This document shows, piece after piece, positions 35,097 to 47,398 of a stretch of DNA of 64,000 bases. The position numbers were made by a program, and so were the translations under genes. Below the pieces are notes generated by a model. That model had not been told where the DNA came from and did not search any database. It saw only the letters and a list, made by a program, of their open reading frames with translations. How positions within the stretch are numbered: the stretch's first letter is position 1; every line of letters begins with the position of its first letter. Source of the stretch: Persicaria tinctoria (lineage: Eukaryota; Streptophyta; Magnoliopsida; Caryophyllales; Polygonaceae); the NCBI GenBank assembly GCA_037127255.1, contig JBANSL010000009.1:2414001-2478000 (forward strand), written 5' to 3'.

Positions 35097-36675
35097 AAAG
35101 ATTAGACACTAGGCCATTGTTTTCACAAGCAGCAGGAAACAAATAAGTCCTCCAATGAGAAAAATACTCAATGGATACGCTCTTGACAGATTTATAATCA
35201 AGAATCATTGATTGGTTAGGCACAAGCTTAAGCCACTTAGACGGTATAAATAGACCTTTAACAAGAAAGGATAGGCTATCAGACCAGCTAGGTGACCTAG
35301 AACCTGTTAGATTGGAATTATAAATTTTCTTCAATCCACCTATCCTCCATAATAGATACAAAAAAACGACCCATTTTTTGGTAACTTGTAGACTATAAAT
35401 GGGCTGAACAAATTGCAATATTCTAACACTAATACTCAACCGAACATACTCCAAAGAAATCCACCTGTAAGTGGGGGAAAGCCACACAAATTCAATATAA
35501 AGGCCACTATTTGGACTAGTGAAATTTAACATCAAATAAAACAGATTAGGCAATCCAGATTTACTTAGCTGATCGTCAAAATTTTTGCAGAGGATGATGG
35601 CATTATAGCCAGAAGGCCTTCTTCGGACAATCAGCTTGTCTTTGTTGATAACCTCGAATTGCTTATCAGCCTTGGACTTCAGCTTTTTCTTTATTCCATC
35701 TTCGGAGCGGAGAAGCTCGTCAGGGCGTTTAGAGCCCTCCGACCTTATCAATCCCTTTCGGGGGCAATCGATCGTGCGCCGGTTGAATTGTTTCACATCC
35801 TTAGAACTTCTTTTCTCCGTCTTTTCCTCAACGGCACCCATTGGGGCCTTAGTGAGTTTTTTGCCCTCCGGCATCCTGATTTCTTTGGTGGGTTTAGACA
35901 ATACAGGAGTAGGATCTTCTACTCCCCTTGGTTTTTTGCCTTTGTCAACTCCGGGAGGAGTCATGGGAAACACAATATCAAAGAAATAATTGTTAGACAA
36001 ATGGATTAAGAAAGGGGAGATGGAGAAGAGATGTTGATAGGCAGATTGGTGCACCAAGCTTAGATTAGGAGAGCGTTTATATAGAGGATTTGAGGAGAAG
36101 GAAACCAAACTCACCCGAGAAGCAATCAGAGAGCCTACCAATCGAACTCGGTTGCAGAGCACCAGAAACCCTCTCCACCACGACGGGGAAAGCCACCAGC
36201 CAATAAGATCTAGCCTCCAAACTCGTCGCCTGCAAGCCGTACACCGCCGGAGAGGCCATGGAGGCGGGCGATTAGATGGATCTTCAAGGAAATTAATCAT
36301 CACGCTAAGTTTCCCACGAAATAAACATCTTAGGGCTAGATGATTACTCATAGGCTTAATCCAGGATAAAAGCCCCAATTCAGCCAAAACCCTATCGAAA
36401 ACAAGCACTTCGTGGAATCCATACACCCATAGGCATACAGATCCACCAAACTGAAAGGGAATCGGGTTATCATCACTAATCGGAAGGAGATAGATCAAGA
36501 AATTGGACAGAAGATTGTACGGGCTCATGAACTTCGCACACACAATCGATTCGAGAATGGTTTTCCATGAGAGAGGCTTGGCTTGGTGGGATACAGGCAG
36601 AAATTTTTCCCCCGCGCGTGAGGCGCGTTCTTTTGGCCAGAGAGGGTTTCTCATTTTTTTTATTGGCATAAAAAA
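35097..36675 (-). CDS. long open frame of unknown function in an insertion
   Basis: An open frame on the minus strand runs without stops from the TA microsatellite down to LINE sequence at 35023, about 1.75 kb. The most protein-like part starts at ATG 35962 (MTPPGVDKGKKPRGVE): a lysine- and proline-rich region, then KFDDQL.., then hydrophobic and aromatic stretches (SPSWSDSLSFLVKGLFIPSKWLK) loosely like gag-type or plant-mobile-domain proteins of LTR elements. I cannot assign a family. The part upstream of 35962 looks like untranslated leader that happens to be open. The last ~25 codons are antisense LINE, so the original end is lost. It is GC-richer than its surroundings. Confidence 0.35.
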
Positions 36676-36679
36676 ATTG

Positions 36680-36773
<94 letters not shown>
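36676..36773. repeat. (TA)n microsatellite
   Basis: About 98 bp of uninterrupted TA. It produces YIYIYI open frames on both strands that are not genes. Confidence 0.97.
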
Positions 36774-36776
<3 letters not shown>

Positions 36777-36880
36777 TTACAAAGGTATTGAGCCTTATTG
36801 GGCCTTTGGGCCCACTATACAATATATAACTTATGTAATCTATCAGAAATGTTAAATTGTTGGGTGTATATATGTAGATC

Positions 36881-37400
36881 CAGGGGCGGGTCTGCGGCCG
36901 AAAATAAAAATATAATTTTTTAACATATATTTAGTATATTTAAGATAACGGGTTTTTTTATGGATAGAAAAATCGTTAAGATAATATAACATTTTTAAGT
37001 GATATTTGAAATAGAAGAGCTATCTAGCTCAAATGGTAAAAGGAAATTCAATGGTTTTGGGTTCAAATCTCAATCTCTTCCCTTTTTATTTGTTTTATTA
37101 TATCATTATTTAGGGGTTTCTTTCTATATTTTTAGTTTCTCTAAACTATTTCAATTGAAAACAGTCATATTTAAATTTAATGTTTTCCTTCAATATTGTT
37201 TTAAAAATAATTCTTCTTGATTTTTTTTCCTATATTTTTTTTGTTTCACTCAAATATTTAAATAAAAATATCATAAATAAATCACAATTTTCATTTTTTT
37301 TTTTCAAATTTTTTTATAAAAATAATTCTTCTTAATAGGCATTAAAAAAAAATTTATAATTTTTTTTACCACCCTAGATTCCATCCCGGCTCCACCAATG
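36881..37400. mobile_element. hAT MITE with internal tRNA-like module
   Basis: The left end CAGGGGCGGG and right end (complement) CATTGGTGGAGCC are imperfect inverted ends of the CAGTGGCGGAGC type. Flanks TGTAGATC (36873-36880) and TGTAGAGC (37401-37408) form an 8-bp duplication with one mismatch. The 520-bp interior is non-coding and carries a tRNA-like stretch. Confidence 0.75.
37014..37080 (+). other. tRNA-like module inside a hAT MITE
   Basis: GAAGAG and CTCTTC close the module. CTAGCTCAAATGGTAAAAGG is Box A-like and TGGGTTCAAATCTCA is Box B-like. Confidence 0.55.
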
Positions 37401-37623
37401 TGTAGAGCGCATAGTATACGGAAGATGCGAATCTTGTTTCGAAATTCGAATGAACACAAATCCCTAATAAGTGCGGAGGAACTTTGCTTCACCTTCAAGT
37501 GCCTAAATAACATCATTTGTGCGGAGGAACTAATTAATCCATTTCTTTCTAAAAAGTCAAAAAGTGCTAATTTCTCGATCGATGCATCCAAAGTTAAATT
37601 ATACACGTAGTTTGGTAGATCAA

Positions 37624-37639
37624 CTTTTTGTTTGAATAA
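37624..37639 (+). repeat. left target-site duplication of the full-length LINE
   Basis: CTTTTTGTTTGAATAA is repeated exactly at 45780-45795 after the LINE poly(A). Up to two more A residues are shared but ambiguous with the tail. Confidence 0.92.
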
Positions 37640-37783
37640 GAAGGATCTAATAACTTTCCCCAGTCAACCAAAAGCGGGCAGTACGCGCCCCTCTTCCTCT
37701 TTCACGCGCTACTGTTCTTCTTCATCTTCTTCCTGTCTCGGCGCCTTGCTCTCTGATCGCTTGGCCATGGAGCGGCGCCGCCG

Positions 37784-38992
37784 GTGTCTTTGGCTGCCTA
37801 TCTGAGATTCCCCCTTAAATCTTACTCAAAACTCCATTTGCCTAACAAATTCCATCTTAACCCTAAAATTTCAAAACCTAAACCCCCTCAAAATTTCCTA
37901 CAAATCTTGGCTTGTAGCCCCCAAATCATCCGTCACCAAACTTTCCGTGGTACATGCACCAGGTCTCAAGGGTGTGACTTACCGCTTACGGCCTCTCCGA
38001 GGCGTGTAGGCACCAATCTGGACAGATGTTGCGGCACCAATCTGGACAGATGTTGCGGCGATTCAACCGACACATGCAATCCTAGGAGTCGACTTCTACT
38101 ATCGGCGATGGTGGATGGTCGGGTCCTCATCAGGAATGATTACGCCCAATCCTCACAGATCTTCCCTTCACATGAGCTCGGCCGCTGCAGCTGTTCGTTA
38201 TGGCGGCGATCTCTTTCTGCTGGGCGGCATCTGTTAATCAGTAGCTTCGTTATCCAGTCCGGGAAAATCTCAGCTTTTTTCGCTTCTAGAAAGAAAAACA
38301 CTTACAAACCCAAAACTTCAAAACAAAAACTTCAATACAATTTTTTTAGTTTGTTCTCCTGTTATCTCAAACCATTCGGATGCAAACACTCCTTTTTTCA
38401 GGCTCAAATATGCGATAACAGCTGGGTCATGCAGAGTACCAAAGCAAATCTAGCTCCAATCATGCATCCTGAGATCAAGACGGAAGCCAATTCAGTTCTT
38501 AACGAGATCAGAATCTGGGAAAGAAATATAGGCATGCAGACTACCAATCTAAATTCAGCTATATTTCCAAGGACTGAGTCCAAGAAGAGCGCCAATTTGA
38601 TTGGCAGTACCACTCCCAGGACAGATAAGTTTAAACATAACACCCCTTACTCTTTAAACGCTGATTTATGCACTACCATCTTCGCCTTTAGCACTTGTTT
38701 TAACTTAGTCCCTTTGTATGAATCGCTGCTGCATATTGATGGCCTGTCCCATGAAATTTTCTCTATGCTTAGCAAGATTAGGGGCATGTCTAAAGATCCA
38801 TGTGGAACAAATGATAAGAGATCTAGTTCTGACTACCATCTTGATTGTGATTCTAGTGTGAATATTCCTCCTAGGTCAATTAAATCCCTGCCTTTCTCTC
38901 TTGTGAACAATATGTTTGGATTATGCTGCACTTATGTGAATGGTTGGAACTTGAACAATATCAGTGTTTCTTGTGTTGAAGATTCTTCATGA
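37784..38992 (+). CDS. 402-codon frame in the ORF1 position of the LINE
   Basis: This open frame lies between the LINE 5' end and ORF2, where plant L1 elements carry ORF1. It has no CX2CX4HX4C zinc knuckle and no RRM- or DUF4283-like pattern that I can see. It is rich in serine, cysteine and asparagine, and has a 21-bp tandem duplication (near 38012-38052) encoding a repeated CGTNLDR unit. Overlapping open frames at 38964-39364 fill the gap to ORF2. It may be a divergent nucleic-acid-binding ORF1, or a non-coding leader that stays open by chance. Confidence 0.4.
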   Translation: MSLAAYLRFPLKSYSKLHLPNKFHLNPKISKPKPPQNFLQILACSPQIIRHQTFRGTCTRSQGCDLPLTASPRRVGTNLDRCCGTNLDRCCGDSTDTCNPRSRLLLSAMVDGRVLIRNDYAQSSQIFPSHELGRCSCSLWRRSLSAGRHLLISSFVIQSGKISAFFASRKKNTYKPKTSKQKLQYNFFSLFSCYLKPFGCKHSFFQAQICDNSWVMQSTKANLAPIMHPEIKTEANSVLNEIRIWERNIGMQTTNLNSAIFPRTESKKSANLIGSTTPRTDKFKHNTPYSLNADLCTTIFAFSTCFNLVPLYESLLHIDGLSHEIFSMLSKIRGMSKDPCGTNDKRSSSDYHLDCDSSVNIPPRSIKSLPFSLVNNMFGLCCTYVNGWNLNNISVSCVEDSS

Positions 38993-39475
38993 TTTTCTTT
39001 TGGAGACCTTCCTATCCAAGATTACTTACCGGCTATGGCCACCAGCTCCAACTGTTGGCAATGGACAGGTATGCACCCCTACTCTCCTCTCTCAACAAGT
39101 CTGGCTATCCCCACCGCTTCTCCTCAAAGAAGTTGTGTGGGGAGAAGCAAAACAAACCTTTACACCAACAACAATACCTCCAACAAATTTTGTAACAAAA
39201 GAAACCACACTCTTGCCACAAGCAAAATATGCAGATCAATGAAAAGAAAGGACCACAATACTGGAAGTTGGAGCTCAGCTATAAACCACAGCAACACTTC
39301 TGGGAGCATAAACATAAGACTGGACCAGGTAACCAACGTCATATTACTTTTCAATTACACTTAAAGGAGCATAATAATATCTTAAGTTGTATTACTAAAT
39401 ATCAAAGCTACAGTTTTAATAGCATGTGTAAATATGGTACTCTAGAGCTAAGTAGCATAGCTTTGACAACCGTTC

Positions 39476-41405
39476 ATGATTAATCTCGGATACTGGAATA
39501 TCAGGGGCTCTAGAAAGCCTCTCCTCTGGCATGAAATAAATCATTTAAGACACAACAACAAGCTTGATCTCTTAGCTCTAACTGAAACCAAATCAACTCA
39601 ACCTCCTACTAACAACCAACTTCACTTAGCTGGGTTCCAAAGATGCATCTTTATCACCTCTGTTGGGGCTAAAGGTGGTCTCTGGATTCTCCTAAATCAC
39701 ACTAAATCAATGCAAAATACCACCATCCTAGAACAAGACACTAGATACTGCATGATCAAAGCTTCCATTGATTCCCTAGACTTTGCCATTATATTTGTCT
39801 ATGCACCCTCGATTGAACATGAAAAGACTAGTTTTTGGAACAGCATTATTGAAATCACCAATAAACATTCTCTACCCATTCTTATAATGGGTGATCTCAA
39901 CGACATTGAGAATGACAGTGAGAAAGTAGGAGGGAACACCCCATCTCTTAGTAGATTTCGCAGACTTAGACATCTCAAAGAGGATCTTAATTTACACACT
40001 ATCCCCTTTATGGGATCACCCTTCACTTGGAGAAAACACAAGGAGACTAGAGACAACACCTATGAGCGGCTTGACAGAGTCCTTGCTCATCATCAAATAA
40101 TAACAAAACTTACAAACATGCATGTTCATCACCATTCCTTCTCCTTGTCTGACCACTGTCCAATCACACTCAAACTGGGAAACAAACTTAGCCACAAAGG
40201 TGCCCCCTTTAGATTCGAAATGGCCTGGACTGTGAATCCAATCTATGAAAAAATGGTGAAACAAGTTTGGGAAAATAAACTTATTGGCTCCCATGCTTAC
40301 AAATTCATGAAAAAACAGAAGCTGCTTAAAAACAACACCAAAAACTGGTGTAAAACAGACTCAAATAACATTCTAAAACAACTCTCTGAAGTGGAAAAAA
40401 GAATCATAAATCTGCAAGCTAAACTGCCTTGGGGTCAAATATCCAGCTGGGATAATAAAAAACTTATGAACTTGGAAAAGAAAAAGACAGCCATGCTAGA
40501 ATATAACTACAGATTCTGGAAGCAAAGAGCAAAGACGAAGCGCCTTCAGCTAGGTGATAGAAATACAAACTATTACCAAACAATTGTGAAGATAAAAAAT
40601 TTTAAAAACCATACTTCGACCTTCACTTCTAAAGAAGGTGAAAACATCTCTGATCTAGAGAAAATCGCCAACCAAATTACCAAGGAAATGGCTGAGAGGT
40701 TTGTTAAGCCAAACTCTCCTAGGATTACAGCCGAACAACTACCTCATCACCTCCCCAGAATCATTTCAGAAGAAAATAAATCTCTCACATCAATACCCTC
40801 AAATTTGGAAATCAAAAGCATTGTCACAACTATGGCAATTGACAAAACGCCTGGACCAGATGGCTTTCCCCCTGAATTCTTCACCAAGTACTGGCACATA
40901 GTAGGCCAATCTGTCTGTAAAACCGTTAAAGCTTTCTTCCATTCTGGGACCCTACTTTCGGAGATTAATCAAACTTTTATAGCCCTCATACCCAAAATAG
41001 ACAATCCTTCTACCATAAATCACTATAGGCCTATCAGCCTCTGCAACACCATTTATAAAATTATTTCTAAACTCATAGCTAATAGAATGAAGAATATCCT
41101 TCCTAGACTTATCAACCCCTTTCAAGGTGCCTTTGTAGAGGGACGATCCATTCAAGATAACACACTAATTGCACATGAAATTTTTCATAGCTTTCATAAA
41201 CGAAAAGGACCAAAAGGCTGGATGGCTCTAAAACTAGACATGGAAAAGGCGTATGACAAGATTAACTGGGACTACATTAAAGCCACGCTCACTAAATTTG
41301 GATTTGACTCTCGATGGATTAGATGGGTCATGAGCTGCCTAACCACCACTACTTTCTCTGTTCTTGTCAACAACCGTCCAGGTGCACAATTTAAACCAGA
41401 GAGTT
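39476..41405 (+). CDS. LINE ORF2, N-terminal part: endonuclease and RT start
   Basis: ORF2 starts MINLGYWNIRG, the usual first motif of the APE-type endonuclease. LALTETKS (catalytic Glu), IMGDLNDIE, GSPFTWRK, ERLDRVLAHH and SLSDHCPITL (Asp-His) follow. The RT starts near residue 455 with KTPGPDGFPPEFF, then LIPKIDNPSTINHYRPISLC, LINPFQGAFVEGRSIQDN and ALKLDMEKAYDKINWDYI, which carries the first RT aspartate. The frame runs into the inserted LTR at 41406 and stops soon after. The missing RT part resumes at 43592 in the same frame. Confidence 0.93.
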
Positions 41406-43591
41406 TGTTGTTGCAGGAGGATGGTCAAGTATGAAATAAATATAAAATAAAGTTCAGACTGACTTCCCTGTCTCAGCAAATAAATACAAGACTTCCTCCC
41501 GTTGTAGTAAGAGAATAGTCAGGATCGAATCCACGAGGAAGCACGTCAGCAGTTCTCAGGTAGCTGTAGATTCTCACAAACAAGCAGCAGAAAGACAGAA
41601 ACAAAGGAAAGAAACAGAAATAAAAGCAGAAAATAACAAAAGCAAAGAACAAAGCAAAACAGGAAATAAAGCAAAGACAGAAAATAACGCAAGGCAACAG
41701 GCTACTCGATCTCGACCAACAGCTACTCGAGATCGACAAGGGCAAGCAAAGACAGAAACTTCAGAAATCGACAAAAGGCAGAAACTTTACTCGACCTAGA
41801 CCAGTTCCACTCGATCTCGACTACGTCTTACTCGAGATCGACTAGCTCTACTCTATGTCGACAAGAATGCAGAAAACTTAAATTCACAGGTTTCGAACAC
41901 AAACTCAGAATTTTGATAGAAATAAACTCAATATAATAAAAGACTTCCAAGACCAGGGTATCAACACCACAACGATAACCATGCAAAGAAATAGGTAAAG
42001 GCATAAAAGATCATGCTTTCCATCAAATAACTTTCGTCATTAACAAATAGGCATATAGAGGCTTTCGCATAAACCCTAATTGTTACTAACCCTTTTTCAC
42101 ATAATTAATCCAAGTTGCATTAAAATCACTTTCGCTTCAATAACACAAATAAGGATCACCTTCAACTCTCGCAAAAGAATCATGCTCATAGGGATAGAAG
42201 ATGGATTGCACAAAAAGTCTGACCTTTATTGCATCGCCTCACATGACCACCGTCGGGCTCACCCCAGCCCCAGAAGTGGGTGGACTACTCACGCCTCATC
42301 GCAATTGCAGACATTGAATGAAAAGAAATAACTTGCATAAACTAAATTCAAAAGCCTTTACAATCCCGACAATCAACTTTCGCTGAAAGCCAAAACCCTA
42401 AAAACCTTAGAACTCCTAAACTTCTCTGTGGAACTACTTGTCTTGCTCTCTGAATTGGAATGAATGAAAAACCAGCCCCAAGGGCCTTATTTATAGTGAT
42501 CAAACCTTGCTAATCAAGGAAATAATCATCTATCTCTATCTAAATCTATATCTAAAATACTTAAAAATAAATAAAATGCTTTAAGGAAATAAATCTAAAA
42601 GGGAAAAGATAAATCTAATTTAGGTAGGTCTTCATGTCTTGATAGATCTCCTTCCATGATGATAGAATTGATCAAATTCGGATAGAATCTTCCTCCTTCG
42701 GCCCCAAGGAATCCCAGTTCTACTCGGACAGCACTTCGTCGATGCGTTTCTGGAAACTGGGCTACTCGACCTCGACAAGGGCTCGTCGACCTCGAGTAGG
42801 ATTCATCGTCGACTGGACTTCCTGGCTAGCTCTGCTCGATGTGGCTCGGTCTTGGCTCCTGACGCTCGTCGACCTCGAGTAGCCTTAGTCGACCTCGAGT
42901 AGGCTTGATCCGTCGACTAGGTCTCCCGGCTAGGTGTACTCGACAAGCTCGGACCTGGGCTCTGGGCTTCGTCGATCTCGACAAGGGTTCATCGAGATCG
43001 AGTAGAGTGGTGGTCTCCCTAGGTCGAGCATCTTCTCCTCGGCACGGACTCGGACTGGCGTGGTGGCGCTTGTCGACCTCGACAAGGCTTTGTCGAGATC
43101 GAGTAGAGGTGTGCTCGGCTTCTCGTCCTCGACTTCTCTGTCAGCTTCTCTCCTTGTCGACTCCGGGTGTGGCGCTGGGCTTCGTCGATCTCGACTAGGG
43201 CTCGTCGAGATCGAGTAGACTTCCGGAGCTGGGTTGTCTGGTTCTCGACGTTGCTCCTGGTCGACAAGGCTGTGCTTGGACATGCTCGTCGAGATCGAGT
43301 AAGGTCTACTCGAGATCGAGTAGTCTGGTTCCTCGGTTCGATTCGACTGGTTCCGTTGCTGCTTTGACCTTGGACTTCTGTAGCCGATTCCCGAGCTTTT
43401 CTGACCTTCTATAGAATTGCTGTAAAATGCCTCAAATTCTACGATTTAAACAGAAACTGGTGTAGATTCCATAATTTGGCAAATAAACATAAACTACATA
43501 GATTCTGTACTATCTTAGCCCAAATGAATGCAATGTATGCAGAAATCGATATAAAAGTTACTGTAAAACATGGCAAATTCAGCTCACAACA
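41406..43591 (-). mobile_element. solo LTR inserted in the LINE RT
   Basis: The ends are TGTTGTTGCAGG (41406) and CTCACAACA (43591), an inverted TGTTGT/ACAACA pair, with no coding sequence between. It is an inverted relative of the LTR at 1-1820; a TATA-like octamer is conserved at 42488-42495 (minus). Flanks share only AGAG (41400-41403 and 43592-43595), so the duplication is imperfect. CTCGAG/GTCGAC words are dense at 41700-41870 and 42770-43330. With only one LTR, it is best explained by LTR-LTR recombination after insertion. Confidence 0.75.
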
Positions 43592-45746
43592 AGAGGGGTA
43601 TTAGACAAGGGGATCCTTTAGCGCCTTATATCTTTATTCTTGTAATGGAAAATTTAGCAGCTGAATTACAGCAGGAAGCAATGCTAGACGATGCATTGGT
43701 GGGAATTAGGATCACAAAAAACGGTACGCCTATTCCCTTTCTGACCTTTGCTGATGACACAATTATTTTTGCACCTGGCTCCTTCACAAGTATCCACACC
43801 ATTCGTAATATGCTCAACAGATTCTCCAATCTTTCTGGCCTAACGATAAATTACAACAAAAGCTCTCTCCAAGTCTCTGAAAACGTTAGTAACTTCCTAG
43901 CAAATTCTTTAGCTAATGAAATGCACATCCCTGTTTCTAGAACTATGGAAAAATATCTGGGCATCCCGTTAATCCGTGGTAGAGTTAAAAATGAGATGTT
44001 TCAGGATGCAATCCAAAACCTCAAAAAACAACTAGCCAAATGGAAAGCTTCGACCTTAACACAAGCTGGTCGGATAACTCTCATTACAGCAAATCTAAGT
44101 TCCAAAACTAACTACCTCATGCAGAATTTTCTGCTCCCAAAGGGAGTACTCCATCAGATTGATCAAATAAATAAAAATTTCTTTTGGAATAAATTGGAAT
44201 CTGAACGCTACAATCCGCCGATAAGTTGGGAAAAAATCTGTAAGCCAAAAGACCAAGGAGGCCTGGGAATAAGATTAGCAGAACAACTAAACATCAGTCT
44301 ACAGATGAAACTGTTATGGAAACTGTACACTAATGCTGATAATATTTGGGTCAAACTCATTACAGAAAAATACCTCAAAAACCAAAACATAACTGAAACG
44401 ACTCCGACAAACCCATCATGGCAATTTGGAAGACTTCTTCACCTTCGTGAAAAATTCAGGGAAGGATTACACTGGACAGTTGGAAATGGAACAACCATAA
44501 ACGTTTGGAAAGATCCCTGGGTCCTAAATTGTAACCTTGAGAACTTCCCGCTCTCGCATGACCCGAATCTCAAAGTTCATCAACTCATCAACCAAAATAA
44601 AGAGTGGAATCTACAAACTCTTCAAAATCTTTTCCCGAACAATATTGTTGATAAAATCCGACAAATAAAAATTCCCTCGTGGGAAGCCGAGGATAAGCTA
44701 ATCTGGAAACTTAATGGGGATGGTCAATTCACAACCAAATCGGTTAAACAATTAATCAACACACGCCAACAGAATGAAATATATGTAAATTGGATATGGA
44801 AACTCAACATCCCCCTAGGATTAAGAACCTAGTGTGGAAAATATCACAAGATGGAATTGCCACAAAAGAAAGACTAAATCGCTTTTATAACAGAGTGCCC
44901 TCCCAATGCTGTCTTTGCAATGATCAAAATGAGGACAGCGATCACCTGTTTCAGCACTGCTCCTACACCAAGAGAATCATAGCGGCTTATGAACAAAAAA
45001 TTGGAAAGTCGTTAAATATATATGATAACCGAATCTCCCAATTAAAAGATGCTCTCCAGACTAAACCCTCAAATCAGAACTTTGAAGACCTTTGCTTTGT
45101 ATGGCAAACAATTTGGGAAAGTAGAAATGATAAAATCTTCAGAAATAAACATACAGATTCTATCTCTCAAATGGTAACCAAAACTTATATGCAGGTAAGG
45201 GATTGGCTGGCTACCAATCCAACTAAAGACACAAAACATGAGAGAAAGAGAGTGTGGATTAAATGGAAAAAACCACCTAGGGCCACCTACAAAATTAATG
45301 TAGATGGCTCAACTGCGCCTACTGGCTTCTGTCAGGTAGGTGGGATTCTCAGGGATTGTGATGGAAATATGAAGGATACTTTTCAGCAGCAGGTGGGTAG
45401 CGACTCTGCTATCCAAACTGAAGCAGCTGCATTTTGTGCAGGTACAAAAATGGCATGGCAAAAAGGCTTACGTAGAGTTATAATTGAAGGTGACTGCTTA
45501 GAAGTAATCAAAGCAATCAATGGTACTCAGAGACCGAGATGGGAGATCTACTGGCAAATCGAGCTACTAAAGAAGATGATAAAGAAATTTGAATGGATAG
45601 AGTTTAAACATTGTTTTCGTGGAGCCAATGGAGCAGCAGACTTCATAGCTAGATCTAGAGACATTTGTAATATGGATACTCTCCCTTTGAATAGGGAATT
45701 CTGTAACATCATCCGAAAGGATGATCAGGGTTGTGTTCTGTCTTAA
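43592..45746 (+). pseudogene. LINE ORF2, C-terminal part: RT, zf-RVT and RNase H
   Basis: The reading resumes RGIRQGDPLAPYIFILVMENL and the FADDTIIFAPG motif (two catalytic Asp, near 43747). LGIPLIRGR, WKASTLTQAGRI, FFWNK and WTVGNGTTINVWKDPW then follow. A one-base loss in a C-run near 44810 moves the frame, which continues as PPRIKNLVWKISQDG and a CCLCNDQNEDSDHLFQHC zinc motif. The RNase H domain has YKINVDGS, QTEAAAF, EGDCLEVI and NGAADFIAR, so all four acidic positions are kept. It ends at TAA 45744-45746, 30 bp before the poly(A). Confidence 0.92.
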
Positions 45747-45779
45747 GGACCGCCCCCTTTTCGCCTAATAAAAAAAAAA

Positions 45780-45795
45780 CTTTTTGTTTGAATAA
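45780..45795 (+). repeat. right target-site duplication of the full-length LINE
   Basis: An exact copy of 37624-37639, following the A-run of the LINE. Confidence 0.92.
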
Positions 45796-46502
45796 TAAAG
45801 TAGCCCCCGCATTTACTTCGCTACTATACTTCACTAGAAAATTATTCAAATTATTACCTTATATTATCAAGAAAAAAAAAGATTTGAATTTCTATATAAA
45901 AAGAAGAAGAAATTATAAAAATTATATTGGGTATTACACATAATTATTTGGATTATTTTTAATAAAAAAATATATTTACATTTACATATATTTCTATATC
46001 ATTTTCATATAAATTGATATTTTAAAAAATATTAACATTAACACTAACACTAACACTAAAAGAGTTGTTATTTTAGAATATTAATTATAATAATTTAAAT
46101 ATAATTTTATAAGAAAAAATAAACAAATACGGAGTATATATTATTGACATTTACAATTAATGTAAATAAAATTTTAATTTATTCTATTATTAAAAAATGC
46201 CCTGACTATTATGTATAACACAGACATTAGGCATCCTCTCCAAAATGAAGCTCCTCTGTTTCTTATATTCGGTTTTGATTTATTATTTTATTTTCACAAA
46301 AAAAAAATTATGTTTTTTGAAAACATTATTTTCAAGACTCGAAAATGAATGAGCCTATTTGGGGAAAAAAAATACCCTGGAGTAAGGTCTCACCTGGACC
46401 GTTAGATGGTTGACTGAAAATGAGATTAATTTAATGGCGATTAAGGTTAAACTAATTGTAAGTGGGTCAAATCACGTGACCTACCCAATTCAGATATATT
46501 AG
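45796..46502. other. AT-rich flank without genes
   Basis: AT-rich sequence with a short CACTAA tandem (46037-46058). GAATGAGCCTATTTGG at about 46347 recurs just beyond the other end of the Mutator-like element, near 50950. Confidence 0.4.
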
Positions 46503-47398
46503 AAATATAAAGGCCAATTTGCATAACTAGCCATATAAAAAAAACTTTGCACAACTAGCCACGTGGCTTGATTATTTACTTGGGGTAGAAAGTGGCCATT
46601 TTTTGCAAATAAAAATAGCAACCGGGAGAGGAAGTTGCAGGTGAAAGTGGGGGACACTGTAGCTACACTGTAGCTGTCAGTAGGTGTCAGTGGCATGTGG
46701 CACCAAAAGGCATCCTCCGTTCATTTCAGAAAACTGTAGACTGTCCATCTTACCAATAGAATTAATTTGTCCTACCAATAGGCTAAACCTGTCTTTCCAT
46801 ACCTGGAGATATTTTGGAAAGAATCTGGAGGGGATTCACTGTAGCTGATTTGGCGGGCTGTGAGTGTACTTTTGGCGCCAAAACATAATTCCTCTTTTGA
46901 GAAAAGGGGGGCATTTATGAGGGGAAAATGCAATGATTGCATTGATGGGTGTTCCCCAAAAAAATATATAAGCTTGAAAGGAGGATCTGAAACACCATAA
47001 CATGCTCTGCAAAAAGCGGAAAGGACGAGGAAAAAGTTACCCGTTCATTCTAGGAAACGATACAGTCCCCATCCTACCAATAGAATATTTTCGTCCTACC
47101 AATAGTGTACAACTGCCCTTTCATACCTGAAAAAGTGCAAGAAGTTTGTCCGATGACAGTGGCAGCGATGTGTAAGTGATCTTGTACCTATCCTTTGTAG
47201 TTATTCTTTTTTCTTATAACAGAACTACCCCAAGGTGACGGTTTCACGAGACCGGTTGCAGAGAGTTCGTAATTTATACTCTCTTTTTGATCAACTGCAT
47301 GACTTGCAAATTAAGATTACAAATTCAAGCGCTATTTTTGCTTCATGCGAAATTATCACTTCTTGATGCCTAGACGATCATAAGGACCCATTGAAAAT

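Larger units (their letters stand above)
37640..45779 (+). mobile_element. full-length L1-type LINE, split by a solo LTR
   Basis: It is bounded by exact 16-bp duplications at 37624-37639 and 45780-45795, and ends in an A-run (45769-45779) after AATAA. Removing the inserted LTR at 41406-43591 leaves about 5.95 kb. A 1.8-kb 5' region with a 402-codon frame precedes ORF2, which holds endonuclease, RT, zinc-finger and RNase H domains. Apart from the LTR and a single-base frame change near 44810, ORF2 is open, so the insertion is fairly young. Confidence 0.92.

Noticed and set aside
36503..36775. Open frames encoding long YIYIYI runs
   Set aside because: They are produced by the (TA)n microsatellite on both strands.
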